Source: Eulemur rufifrons (Eukaryota > Chordata > Mammalia > Primates > Lemuridae). Taken from it: a stretch of 64,000 nt of DNA. The DNA is taken from the NCBI RefSeq assembly GCF_041146395.1, contig NC_090999.1, positions 68,267,001 through 68,331,000 of the forward strand, given 5' to 3'. The notes under the pieces were generated by a model, which worked only from the letters and a program-made list of their open reading frames with translations, was not told where the DNA came from and searched no databases. Both the position numbers and the translations under genes were made by a program. Shown piece after piece: positions 22,451 to 33,205 of the stretch (positions within the stretch are counted from its first letter, which is position 1; each line of letters opens with the position of its first letter).

Positions 22451-23339
22451 AAGGTTAATTTTAAACACAGCTCATTTGTATGTTTCTAAAAAGATCTTTA
22501 TGGAAGTATAATTTATATACCATAAAATTCACCCATTTATGTTTTACAGATGCAATTCTTTTCTGTCTCTCTGAGGATATTGATTACAGGTTTTTGAGGT
22601 TTTCCCCTGTTTTGCTTTTTTTCATTATCATTGTTTTCCTCTTTCTTCGTTGTGTGTTTGCTTTCTTGTTTTTATTTTTTCTTTCTTAGAAGGAGACTTT
22701 TCTAAAATCCCTGGATATTCTTGGTAATTTCTAAGTGTGAGGACCTAAAAGACTAATCGGAAGATTTAGTTCATGAGCAGAACTTGTCTAGACATGGGCT
22801 TCCCTCCAGGGTAATTAGGAGCAAGCTCCCTGTTTTGCTGGGGATCTCTGACCCTCCATACCTCTGTATTTTCTCTTGAGCTATCAATTTCCCAAGAGAA
22901 GAACTTTCCAGTCTCCTGCTTGGGCAGGGAGTGGGAGTGGATAAGTCTGGCTGGCTGCCTTCAGGGAGTGGGGCAGGAGACTGATTCAGCTGGTTTTCTT
23001 TCATCTAAGTCTCCTGATTCCAGCGTGGGCTCCTCCTCTCATCAGGGTATGCCTCCCTAAATCCGGGCTTCTTTGTTCCAATCTCCAACCCCCTGACAGG
23101 GTGAATTGGGGAAGTCACCTGACTGCATGGGCGCATGTGGGACTTAGGGGTTTACTGTTTCTCACTTAGATTTTCAAGTAATCCTCTTTCCAGTTTCATC
23201 TTTACTACAACCTTCAGAAGCATCAGATTCCTCCAACCCCTGAATCTTTCTGGAGTTGTGCAAAAAGAATGAGCTTCTCTCCTTGTCCCTCAGTCAGTAA
23301 GCTTTCAGCTGCTTTCTCATCTGCTGTGTTTGTCTGTCT
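22451..23339 (-). mobile_element. Probable 5' region of HAL1-like element, antisense
   Basis: Continues the element at 21891-22450 away from its 3' end. It includes a fragment with TATAATTTATATACCATAAAATTCACCC (L1M-like) and GC-richer DNA from 22.75 kb (CTAGACATGGGCTTCCCTCC, CTGGGGATCTCTGACCCTCC). Assigned mainly by position and composition. Confidence 0.35.
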
Positions 23340-23422
23340 GCTTTTAGCCTTTAAATAATGATACAGGACACACACACAGAAAGGAGCATGAAGTATACAT
23401 GTGTAGTATAACAAATAATTTT
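23340..23422 (-). mobile_element. Old L1-like fragment, antisense (left of Alu)
   Basis: ATACAGGACACACACACAGAAAGGAGCATGAAG resembles the antisense L1M motif 'tacatacagaaaagtgcacaaatc'. The sequence continues across the Alu at 23772-24170. The last 16 bases (23407-23422) are the left copy of the Alu target-site duplication. Confidence 0.45.
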
Positions 23423-23755
<333 letters not shown>

Positions 23756-23771
23756 TATAACAAATAATTTT

Positions 23772-24170
23772 AAAGTGGCAGCAGCTGAATCACTATTTGG
23801 GTCAATAAATAGTACATTACTGGCTCCAAAGAAGTCCCTGTATAGTACAATGTGCTTCTACTGCCCTCTCCTTTAAAGGCAACTGCTCTCTTGTCATTTT
23901 TGTTAATAACTTTCTTGGTTTTATTTGTATTTTTACCACCTAGGAATGCCTCTCTAAGCAGTATATTTTAGTTCTACTTGCTTTTTGAGCTTAACATGTA
24001 TGGAAATAGATTATAGATAATTATTTGGTTCTTTGCTGAATACTATGGTCATTAGATTCCTCCATGTTGTTGTGAGTAGCTGCAATACATTTCATTCACT
24101 TCATTGCTCTGAGAGTGTGTTTGATTAGACCAAAATTTTAAAAAATTCTGTTATTGGTGGGCATTTTGGA
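23772..24170 (-). mobile_element. Old L1-like fragment, antisense (right of Alu)
   Basis: Includes TCTCCTTTAAAGGCAACTGCTCTC, then TTTTTGAGCTTAACATG, then ATTCCTCCATGTTGTTGTGAGTAGCTGCAATACATTTCATTC and GGTGGGCATTTTGGATTTTT. These follow the order of the widespread antisense L1M/HAL1 consensus (gtaaccactatcctgac, tttcactcaacat, catccatgttgttgcgtgtagcagtagttcattc, gttgatggacatttgggttgtttcc). Confidence 0.6.
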
Positions 24171-25302
24171 TTTTTTCATGTTCTGTTGTTTATCTTCCAA
24201 AATTCCGTCAGCTTCTCTTTCCACTGTTGCTCTGTCTCATTCTCTTTAGGTGTATAGCAACTAAAATCCCATATGTCTTTTTTCTTTTTGAATGTTTTGT
24301 ACTTTCATTTAGTTGGGGGGAGGGTTCCTGCTTGGAGGTAAACTATGTTTAAATGAAGCTGGGATCCTTATATTAAGATGTTATCTGTTCCAGGAGCTAG
24401 GGAGATTATTTCAAATACATTTTTATACACTAGAGTTCTCTGGTTCTTTTTGCTGTCATAAACACAGACTGACAACCTTAGGATGATGTTGAAACCAAGT
24501 TTTCCCAAAACCTAAAATTATGATTTGGATAAGAGACATATCTTAGTGTGTTTGATGCAGGAATTCCACTGCGTAAAGAGAATGTAAGTAGCTGCCCTTG
24601 TAAGACAGAGGGCAACCATACACTATTTAACATTTGCCTTGAATTTGTAATGTCTTCTAATCCTCCAGTATCTTTGTTCCTTCAGATTCTCTTGAGAAAC
24701 ATTATCTGGTATGACCTTCTGTCCATGAAGAAATATGCATTCTGCAATGACAAGTGTTCACAAAATTGGACATTTTGTTTCTCTCTTTTTGCTATTCTCT
24801 GACCTGTAGTGCATTCCAATATATTTTGCTTTCAATGAACAGGCAGTTCTTTGTTATTTTGATCACTGGACCTCAACAGAGCAGAGAGTAAGAGGTGGCT
24901 GATGGTAATTCTGGCATGGATGTTAATGATATCTCAGTACAGACCCAGACATAATAGCGTCAAAAATTGTAGAAGATGGTTTATTGTTTCTAGGCAGTGG
25001 CACACAGCAAAAGGGAGAGCATAGGTAATTAAACACAAGTGATATAAACATACACTTTACTCTTTTGTTGCTAAATATAATTATATCACATATATTACAA
25101 ATCGAAAGTTTTATTTTGAAAAGAGCAACCTAATTATTTCTAAAGCTTTTTTTAAAACCCTATCGTGACCTTGATGATTACACAGAACAAGAGAGCTATA
25201 TTTGAAAGAGTGTTTTTCTGTGTAAGGAATGTTTTTTACTGGTTCATTAAAATCACTGTAAAGCATTTTTTTCCCCCTTTCAGGTTATATGGGATAATGA
25301 TA
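24171..25302. other. Nothing recognised
   Basis: No assigned repeat or gene. AT-rich, with a G-rich patch GTTGGGGGGAGGG at about 24.31 kb and only short open frames. Confidence 0.5.
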
Positions 25303-25316
25303 AATATACCTGTCTT

Positions 25317-25645
25317 TTTTTTTTTTTTTTTTTTTTAAGAACACTGTATGCTTTTATTTATATAAAGTGCAAAAATGGGCAGAACTAATCTGTGCTGTTA
25401 CAGGTCAGGAAAGCGGTTGTCCTTCGTGGCAGGTAGGGGAGGAGGTTGTGTCTGAAATGGGAGTGTGAGGGGGATTTCTGGAGTGCTGGTGATGTTTCTT
25501 TGTCTAGGTGTTGCGGCTACTTTTTCTGCTCCTGAGCTCGGTAGCAAAGGAATGAATAATTACTCAAAACACATAGTGTTTAGAAAGAAAGGGAGAGACC
25601 AAAATCTAAAGGAGAAAATGGCCTCCTGAGCTAAGTTCCTCCCCG
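25317..25645 (-). pseudogene. Retrocopy of an unidentified transcript with L1M-derived 3' end
   Basis: Insertion flanked by a perfect 14-bp duplication AATATACCTGTCTT (25303-25316 and 25646-25659). On the minus strand it ends in poly(A) (25317-25336) preceded 20 bases or so by AATAAA, as in an mRNA moved by L1 machinery. The 3' half resembles L1M/HAL1-type antisense repeat (ACCAGCACTCCAGAAATCCCCC; AGCACAGATTAGTTCTGCCC), and the 5' half is unfamiliar. No open frame of interest. It is not Alu, 7SL, U6 or Y-like. The parent may be a non-coding RNA or a 3' UTR. Confidence 0.75.
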
Positions 25646-25659
25646 AATATACCTGTCTT

Positions 25660-27065
25660 GATCATAAGCATCAATGGTTAACTGGAGAATAAGCATGAAC
25701 TCCAGAAAATGTGATATCTCTTATTCATAGAATTGGATGTTTTTTAGTTAAAAAATATTATGGACAAATAAAGAAAAAAAGCAGATACCTTAAGGAAGAG
25801 GAAATCTTATAAACTAGAAACTTGAACTGTGATGGAATGGTGTTGCAAAGACCATTTTTCTAATGTTTTCTACTGTCTTATCTGGAAAGGAAGACATTGT
25901 CCTGTTATCTTTTATTTACAGAAAACTAGAGTTACCTGGAATCATGTTACTTCCGTAAGAAAGACAGTCATCACCTTTCTTTCAATGGAAAAAGAATTTT
26001 TCAGAGTTTGGGGCTGATTTTTCTAAAGCAGAAACCTCTTTCTCTTGGAATATTTCAGATAACTCTAACAGGACACCTGCTGTGGCTCAATACTTTGTTA
26101 TTGTCTTCCTCCTTTTTTATCTCTTTTTTCTTCTCTCTTTTTCTTTCTTTTCCTTTTTTGAATAAATGGATCCAGCATGCCTGTGGAGACCAGAAGGTGG
26201 CACTCTTCCTTCTATGATGCGATATTTTCCACTTGAGTGTTTATTTTAATTCTTCTCTTTTAAGATTCAGAGCAGCACTCTGTTGGCGAGTTGATTGTTT
26301 CTTTGTGGTTAATGACCACTTTTTCGCTTATCAAAAGGCAGGGACACATTCCATGAAATGTAATATTGAATGTGAGGCATCAACTGTCATTGGTAATTCA
26401 ACAATAAACAGCGGTTAAAGTTTGACAAGGTCCCTTACAGTTTACTTGCTGTGCGAGGAACTTGTCTCTTGAATGATTTTCTCGTCATTTTGTTTTATAG
26501 ACTTGGGGAGTAAAAAACATTTAAGTATATGAGATCACTTGGAAAAGATTTGCTATTACCACTTCCACATGCTCTGAAAGTGGTAGCTGATTAAATGAGC
26601 ATATAGTGATGTAATCGGTGACCTTTCAGCCAATTCTAAGCCTGAAATTAAACTTCTTTTTGAAACTTAAATCTTATTTTATTTTCTTGTACTTGGTATC
26701 TAATCTCGGCTAGTTTATGTCTGTAAAGTTGAGATTACCTCATAGATGGCAGTAAAATCAATTTGATTGCCTTACTTTGTATTTATGTTATATGCTTTTC
26801 CAAGGGCATGAAAGAAGTTACCCATTTTCATCAGTTATTGCCTAAATGATGTTACCTAGTTAGAATTAATATATTCTATTTCTGTTTTTTGAAGGTCATC
26901 TCTTTTATTATGCATATAAAGCAGGCCCAGTAGATTTTCCTAGTGATACCTACATTTTAGGTTTCATTGTCAAATAATTTGCTTCATTTTTTTATTATCA
27001 GCCCCAAATTAGTATATTTGAATTATAAACATCACTGTATCTTGTTTCTAATGCAAACTATTAGG
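25660..27065. other. Nothing recognised
   Basis: AT-rich, T-rich run at 26.10-26.16 kb. Short frames at 25.83-26.42 kb are unremarkable. No repeat family assigned. Confidence 0.5.
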
Positions 27066-27067
27066 AG

Positions 27068-27099
<32 letters not shown>
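27066..27099. repeat. (TA)n(TG)n microsatellite
   Basis: Compound dinucleotide run: about eight TA units followed by about nine TG units. Likely length-variable. Confidence 0.9.
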
Positions 27100-27777
27100 T
27101 AGGAGATTGTTGGTTATCTAAATTGGAATCATAAGATTTGGGTTTATTTTTAACATTCTGCCTGTCATCAGCGTAGAGTCTAAATCATGGCTCTGCCCTG
27201 CTACTTAAAGATACGGCCTTTGGAAAATTGTCCCTAGCTAAAGATCATTAGAAGCTTTGCAGTTTCTAACAGCTGTATGTGCATCTAGCACAAGTCTACC
27301 TTTCACATCCTAGGTCATTGCTATGCTATTTTAATCATAGCATTCATATTTTTTTTCAGCTAAACAATTCAAGACAAACCTTGCACCCTTGTAAAAGTGC
27401 ATCTATTAAGAATGCAAAGCAAAGTTTACAATAAAAACAAAAACAGTGTTTAGTTTTTTTTTTCCTAGGAACTAGATAAAAACCAATGAAATTTTTTTCC
27501 TGGGTGGTAGGGTACTGAGCTAGGCAGAAATATAAAGATAATACCTTTGAGTTAAAGTTTCATGGCTGATAAGATACAGGAAAAGAACAACAAAGCATGG
27601 TTCTAGTAACCATGACCAGAGAGAATTGCTTGGATGTCATGATAATCATCTGTCTCTACCCCTACTTCCTGTATTGATAAGCTATAGAAAGAAGAATTCA
27701 CAGAAATCAATTAAGATGTCTGTGCTCTACAGACCTATCACAGAATCTAGTCCCAAAGAATAATAAAGAAGCATAAT
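27100..27777. other. Nothing recognised
   Basis: No gene or repeat assigned. Confidence 0.5.
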
Positions 27778-27787
27778 TGAATCTTTG

Positions 27788-28021
27788 TTTTTTTTGTTTT
27801 TTTTTTTTTTTTTTTGAGAACTAAGTGTAGGGGAGGACTTTTTTTTTTTTTTTTTTTTATTTCATCTTATTGTTATGGGGGATACAGAATTGCAGGTTAC
27901 ATACGTTGCCCATGTACCGCCTTTCCCCCCAAATCAGAGCTCCAGGCGTGTCTGTTCCCCAGGTAGTGCGCGTTGCACCCATCATGTAGGTATATATCCC
28001 TCCCTTCCCCACCCCCCCTTC
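27788..28021 (-). mobile_element. L1 3' end with two-part tail (possible 3' transduction)
   Basis: Severely truncated L1. Perfect 10-bp duplication TGAATCTTTG at 27778-27787 and 28022-28031. On the minus strand: the strepsirrhine 3' UTR (28021 back to 27861; CTGTATCCCCCATAACAAT and ATGAAAT near the end), then poly(A) (27860-27839), then a 23-base non-A segment (27838-27816), then a second poly(A) (27815-27788). Two tails split by a short unique piece suit read-through polyadenylation of the source L1. Confidence 0.9.
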
Positions 28022-28300
28022 TGAATCTTTGAATTGGGAGTTTGAGAGGTACAGAGTCCAGGTACCACTTTGTGACTTTTCATTCTATTGGGTTCTGGGG
28101 CATATATGTAATGTAAGCATGGATTTCCCCAATTAGAAGGCTGTGATCTGTTCTTCTGGGACTTTGAAATCAGTAGGTTTACTTTAGGCTGTATTGGGTC
28201 CACTTTGCATAGGTCTTGCAGCAGTAGCCCTCAGAAATAAGGTCATAAAGCCTAAGAAAGCTTCCTAATATAAACCTTGATGTTCTACAATAGGGATAGG

Positions 28301-28515
28301 AGTTGGCAAACTGTTTTTGTAAAGGGCCAGATAGTTAATGTTTTAGTCTTTTTGGGCTAAGAGACAAAATTGAAGATATTATATAGGTACTTGTATAACT
28401 ACTTACAATGTAATCATTTAAACACGTAAATACCATTCTTAGTAAGCTTTACAAAAAATAGGTATCAGGCCTGATTTGGCCCACAGGCCACAGCTTATTC
28501 AATCCCTGCAGGATT
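28301..28515 (+). mobile_element. hAT-type DNA transposon relic (MER-type)
   Basis: Starts GGAGTTGGCAAACTGTTTTTGTAAAGGGCCAGATAGTTAATGTTTTAG and ends GCCTGATTTGGCCCACAGGCCACAGC. These correspond to the two termini of the common non-autonomous hAT element 'caggggttggcaaact..tggcccgcgggcc'. The middle is shortened. No transposase. Confidence 0.65.
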
Positions 28516-29577
28516 CAAACACTGCGTACCACATCTGCATTGTTTTTGAAAGTTCAGGCTAGGATCCAAATATTTGGTTGGTTGGTCAGATATACAGGAA
28601 CACCAGTATTCTTAGTGCTCTAATGTTTGTTTGAATTATACAGAAGAACTGTGGCTGATTAGACAGATGAAAATTTTGGTTTGGTTGATTTGCCTGCACT
28701 AATAAAGACAAATTTACATCTGAAAAACATAAAGGCAGGTCCTAAGCAATCAAGTGGCATTTATTTAAACTATTATGGAAATGCCAAAAGTCCCACTAGA
28801 GACAAGGAATCATTACAGCAGGTAGTTTCTGGTGTTTTATAATTCTGTGCTTGGGAAGGAACCTGATCTAGTTTAATAAGTTAAATAAATCAGTCAAGAA
28901 AAGATAAATGCTATTTATTGAAAAGGAAAAATATAAAAGCGTAGTTTGGTGATAAATTTTGTCTACAGTTGTAGAGGCTCTTTAACAATTCCCTGGTCAG
29001 TACTAAGCCTTTGAGAATTTGCTTTCTGTGTAATTTGTAGGAAAACTGCCAGCAGATGGGCTAAAGGCCTTGTCTAGCAATTGAAAGAGTTGTTAGCCCA
29101 AAAGAAAATCAGGTCACCCAATCAGACAAATCTATTCTCTTGAGGCTCTGCACAATTGCTTCTCTGAATGGTGGATAATCATCAAGACATACGGGTGCTT
29201 TTAACTTCTGGCCGACCTCTAGGAAAAGTTCAGTAAATTTGGTCTATTATAGTTGAACTAAATCTTCTACTGTTTATATGTCTCATAATTTGTAGAAAAA
29301 TATCATTCCCTATTGGGAAATAAGGCTTAGAATTATCAGGATTTTATTTGCTCTGAGCTGTTGCCCACCTTAGGTTTGTTACCTGTAGGGGATGGTGTTG
29401 CTCTCTTGACAGTGGTTTGTGATATCAAGATACCTCTCCATTAGTTTTGTCCTGTGCATACTCCTCTTCATGTACAGGATCTGAATCCAGTATATGATTT
29501 CTATTTCAGTTGCAGGTGACATGTAATTTGTGTTTTCAGTTACTTTTAAATTCTACTTGTATAATGAAAAAGATATG
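28516..29577. other. Nothing recognised
   Basis: Unassigned DNA, no supported exon or repeat. Confidence 0.5.
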
Positions 29578-29591
29578 AAACTTAGAAACAA
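29578..29591. repeat. Target-site duplication of the outer Alu (left)
   Basis: AAACTTAGAAACAA. The partner is AAACTTAGGAACAA at 30396-30409, 13 of 14 bases identical and 804 bp away because of later insertions inside the Alu. Confidence 0.9.
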
Positions 29592-29682
29592 GCACTCTGG
29601 GAGGCCGAGGCGGGCAGATCGTTTGAGGCCAGGAGTTTGAGACCAGGCTGAGCAAGAGGGAGACCCCGTCTCTACTAAAAAA
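29592..29682 (+). mobile_element. Outer Alu, 5'-truncated, first part
   Basis: Begins inside the left arm at GCACTCTGGGAGGCCGAGG and stops at CCCCGTCTCTACTAAAAA, where an L1 fragment enters. The remainder is at 30190-30395. The missing first 30 or so bases are absent between the duplication and the Alu, so the copy was truncated at insertion. Confidence 0.93.
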
Positions 29683-29690
29683 ATAGGGAG

Positions 29691-30034
29691 AGGGCCGGGT
29701 GCGGTGGCTCATGCCTGTAATCCTAGCACTCTGGGAGGCCCAGGCGGGTGGATCGCTCAAGGTCAGGAGTTCGAGACCAGCCTGAGCAAGAGCGAGACCT
29801 CGTCTCTACTAAAAATAGAAAGAAATTATATGGACAACTAAAGATATATATAGAAAAAATTAGCCGGGCCTGGTGGCGCATGCCTGTAGTCCCAGCTACT
29901 CAGGAGGCTGAGGCAGTAGGATCGCTTAAGCCCAGGATTTTGAGGTTGCTGTGAGCTAGGCTGATGCCATGGCACTCGCTCTAGCCCGGGCAACAGAGCG
30001 AGACTCTGTCTCAAAAACAAACAAACAAACAAAC
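29691..30034 (+). mobile_element. Inner full-length strepsirrhine Alu
   Basis: GGCCGGGTGCGGTGGCTCATGCC start, lemur-type linker (TAGAAAGAAATTATATGGAC...ATATATATAGAAAAAATTAG), right arm to GCGAGACTCTGTCTC and a (CAAA)n-rich tail. Flanked by AAAAATAGGGAG at 29679-29690 and 30035-30046. It sits within the L1 fragment that itself interrupts the outer Alu. Confidence 0.95.
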
Positions 30035-30046
30035 AAAAATAGGGAG

Positions 30047-30189
30047 GGGATGGCTGTATACATACATAATGAGTGCGACGCGCACAGTCTAGGGGACGGA
30101 CAAGCTTGAAGCTCTGATGGGGGGGTGGGAAGGGCAATATACGTAACCTAAACTTCTGTGCCCCCATAATATGCTGAAATAAAAAAAAA
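30047..30189 (+). mobile_element. L1 3' terminus inside the outer Alu
   Basis: About 140 bases of strepsirrhine L1 3' UTR: GATGGCTGTATACATACATAATGAGTGCGACGCGCAC, GCTTGAAGCTCTGATGGG, a G-rich run, GTAACCTAAACTTCTGTGCCCCCATAATATGCTGAAAT, then A-rich tail merging with the Alu linker. Its first bases (about 29683-29690) lie left of the inner Alu. Confidence 0.93.
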
Positions 30190-30395
30190 TAGAAAGAAAT
30201 TAGCTGGACAACTAAAAATATATAGAAAAAATTAGCCGGGCATGGTGGCGCATGCCTATAGCTACTCAGGAGGCTAAGGCAGAAGGATTGTTTAAGCCCA
30301 GGAGTTTGAGGTTGCTGTGAGCTAGGCTGATGCCACAGCACTCTAGCCCCGGTAACAGAGTGAGACTCTGTTTAAAAACAAACAAACAAAAAAAA
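30190..30395 (+). mobile_element. Outer Alu, second part
   Basis: Resumes exactly in the lemur-type linker (TAGAAAGAAATTAGCTGGACAACT), then the right arm to GAGTGAGACTCTG and a CAAA/A-rich tail ending at the right target duplication (30396-30409). Confidence 0.93.
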
Positions 30396-30409
30396 AAACT
30401 TAGGAACAA

Positions 30410-31084
30410 ATGACACAGAAATTTAGCAAGTGCTTTCAACAAAGAAAGCAAACTCAGAATTTTTCTAGATCATAGACATGCAATTTTAACTTTATAAAGT
30501 GATAAAGAAGTTTGTTCTGATTATATTTAATTATCATTTACTGAATCACTCAGTAAACACGTTTCAGCCATATTATGTTGATTTACATATATATTTTAGC
30601 TAGCACTTCTTTACAAATTATCTTGGCATAATTGTGAGATACTGATATAAGGTTAAAGTCCTTTGACATAATTATTGCCGTAAATATACATTTTATTTCG
30701 GGAAACACCTGTGAACCTTTCTCAATAATTGACAACGAATAAGTTTTCGGTATTGTATAACAATGTTCTCTAGATTAACCATCATATTGCATTAACTCTA
30801 AGAGGTACATTTTCCTAGTTTCACTTTTTAACATCTTTGGAATTGGGATGCACCCTATAAGTGCTGGTATGTGATGGTATAATTGGTGCAGAGCTGCGTT
30901 AAATAACAGTGCATTTTAAAATTGATGGTGTCTTCTATTCAATGAAATAAGCTATTTCTGGAAATAGATCACAGGAAAGAACAAGGAAATAGACAAAAAA
31001 ATCATATAAAAGAATAGGAACAATCATCATTTGGGGACATAGAGGTCAATTAAACAACAATGTGAAGTTAAATTTATTCTTAAA
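30410..31084. other. Nothing recognised
   Basis: AT-rich DNA, no gene or repeat assigned. Confidence 0.5.
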
Positions 31085-31250
31085 ATGAGTATTCATTCAT
31101 TGGTGGTTTATTTTATGCTAGAAAATTAAAGAATATAAAAAAGGTATATAATACCATCCCTGGTCTCTAAGAAATGAGAATATATTTTGGCAGAGTCAAG
31201 ACAAAGAAATATGAGATAGTAAGACATATGTTGTCTATCCCTTTTACAAA
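31085..31250 (-). mobile_element. Possible L2 3' end, antisense
   Basis: ATTCATTCATTGGTGGTTTATTTTATGCTAG, then ACCATCCCTGGTCTCTAAGAAATGAG: loosely the reverse complement of the L2 terminus and its preceding 3' UTR. Confidence 0.35.
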
Positions 31251-31735
31251 TATTAAAAGGATAGTATTTATGTATATGTTTCTCAGTCTATGTATACATG
31301 CATATATATGATGATAATAGAATATGTATATATTCAGCATGTATATCTATATTATGTATGTATAAAAACACCATTGTGGGCTAGATTAGTTGAACCGTTT
31401 GGAATCATAATCATTATTACAGCTAACTTAGGTTGCGTGCTATAAACTCTAACAGAAAGAGTATAAAGTAAATTAGAGAATCCTGAAGAAAGGCTAGAAA
31501 TTACTCAGATTATAGGAATTAATACAAAAGGGTGTTTCAGAAGGGAAAAAAATGACATCAACAAAGATTTGAACTCAGTTATGGGAGTAAACAATTATAG
31601 TGACAGTAGGATATAATTTTGTAAGATTCAAGACTAATGCTGGAGCTGAGGTTGGCTAATAGGCTAGGACCAGATGGCAGGGAAAACTGCATGCCAGGGT
31701 AAACAAGGCCCTGAGATGCCGTCAAGGACATTTAA
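31251..31735. other. AT-rich and unassigned sequence
   Basis: 31251-31370 is a low-complexity TATG/TATA-rich stretch without a clean period. 31620-31735 may be further antisense L2, but the match is too loose to call. Confidence 0.4.
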
Positions 31736-32300
31736 GTAAGGGAAGGGCATCTTGATCTTGAAAAGGACTTCTCTTGCTTCTGGTGTTTCTTCTAGCTATT
31801 ATTCTACTTCTTCATTCACTGTCCCAGAAAAGGCCTCTATGTACTCTGCAAATCCACGTCTTATTATCTATCTACTTAACTTCTTAACACCTTGCAGTAT
31901 GGCTTTTTTTTTGTTAAAAAATTCCTAATCTAACTGATCTGTCAAGTCCAATTGTGTCTTTTCTGTGGCTTCATCTTGCTCTAAGAAGTGCATGACGCCA
32001 TCAATTAGTTCTGTCACCTTGATTGATCACTTTTTGGATTTTGTAGCAATGCTGTCTCCCATTTTGTGTTCTATCTTCATGACTAGTCTTTTAAATCTTC
32101 TCTCACTTTCTTGTTCTTCTCATTCTCTTGATGTAGATTTTTCTGAGGCGAATTTCAAAATCTTTCTTCTCCCCTTTGAACTAACCTCCATATAATGATT
32201 TTGACTCACTTCCCAGGAGTTCCAAATTTATCTCTAGTTCTGACTTTTCATCCAAGTATTAGTCTTGTATTGATAAATGTCTGTATGGACATTAATTTGG
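31736..32300 (+). mobile_element. L2 LINE ORF2 fragment (left of L1 insertion)
   Basis: Sense L2: TCCCAGGAGTTCCAAATTTATCTCTAGTTCTGACTTTTCATCC, then TGTATGGACATTAATTTGGATAG. These match the stretch just after the reverse transcriptase box. Stops interrupt all frames. The element resumes after the L1 piece. Confidence 0.6.
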
Positions 32301-32309
32301 ATAGTTCTT

Positions 32310-32533
32310 TTTTTTTTTCCTTGTGCATTTGGAAGGATTTTCTTTTTTTCTTTTTAATTTCAGAGTATTACAGGGGTACAAATGCTTTGTTTACATAAAT
32401 TGCCTTTGCACTGCCAGAGTGGAGTCAGAGCTACAAGCGTGCCCATCCCCCAGATAGCGCACACCAAATCTGTTAGATGTGAATTTACCCATCTCCTCCA
32501 CCCTCCCACCTGCTCAATATCATATGAATGTCA
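32310..32533 (-). mobile_element. L1 3' end, antisense, two-part tail
   Basis: Flanked by a 9-bp duplication ATAGTTCTT (32301-32309 and 32534-32542). On the minus strand: strepsirrhine L1 3' UTR ending CCCCTGTAATACTCTGAAAT (about 32379-32360), an A/G-rich tail, a 20-base non-A segment (about 32338-32319), then pure poly(A) (32318-32310). It interrupts an L2. Confidence 0.9.
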
Positions 32534-32760
32534 ATAGTTCTTAAGATCAACATGTGCAAAACCAAAATGTCTCATTTCTTTAAATATTCAGCAACAACTG
32601 ATACCCAAACCGGTTTCCCTTGCTTTCGTAGTTCTACTGTTAGTACTATCCCTAGTCAGTCACAGAGGTTAAATATTTTCTGCCAATTAAACATTATTTT
32701 TAACTGTACAGCTAAAATGCTCATGAAAGTTCAAATATTACAGGTAAGGCCAATATATCG
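32534..32760 (+). mobile_element. L2 LINE ORF2 fragment (right of L1 insertion)
   Basis: AAGATCAACATGTGCAAAACCAAAATGTC corresponds to the L2 'aacttaacatgtccaaaactgaactc' block and follows directly from 32300 once the L1 is removed. Confidence 0.65.
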
Positions 32761-33019
32761 TTGACTCCCCTCGCTTCAGTCTTATTTTCAAAGAAAACAA
32801 TTGTGTGTAATCTCAGTCCATTAAAAATTCATGTGTGTTTGTGCATGTGTGACTGTGTACAAAATATAGTTTCCTTTGGGATGCATATATTTAACAATTT
32901 ATCTTATCCATCTTTCTTTCAGTGTTAGTGTAAATAACAACTCATCTCATTGTTTTAAATATTAATAGTATTTCATCTTCATCAAGCCATTTTTAAAACA
33001 TCTCCCTTACATACCAAGG

Positions 33020-33205
33020 CATATGAAATACTTTTAACCTTAGCAATGCCATTTTATGTATTGTCTGAAATTCCCATTTTAAAGATGAGAAAAGTGAGGC
33101 CATAAAGTTTATTTGACCTGTCCAAGTTTATCAGCTCTATATGTAAACTCATGTTCTAAAACCAGACCTGCTGACTTCTGGATTTTTTTCCACTCGCACC
33201 AGAGC
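33020..33205 (+). mobile_element. MIR SINE
   Basis: CCCATTTTAAAGATGAGAAAAGTGAGGCCATAAAG is the MIR 'ccattttacagatgaggaaactgaggcacagag' core. CAGACCTGCTGACTTCTGG follows in the place of the 3' part. Confidence 0.75.

Noticed and set aside
29838..30341. Longest open frame in the window (167 codons, minus strand)
   Set aside because: It runs antisense through two Alu right arms and an L1 tail; the peptide has the typical repeated Alu-derived motifs ([21 protein letters not shown]).
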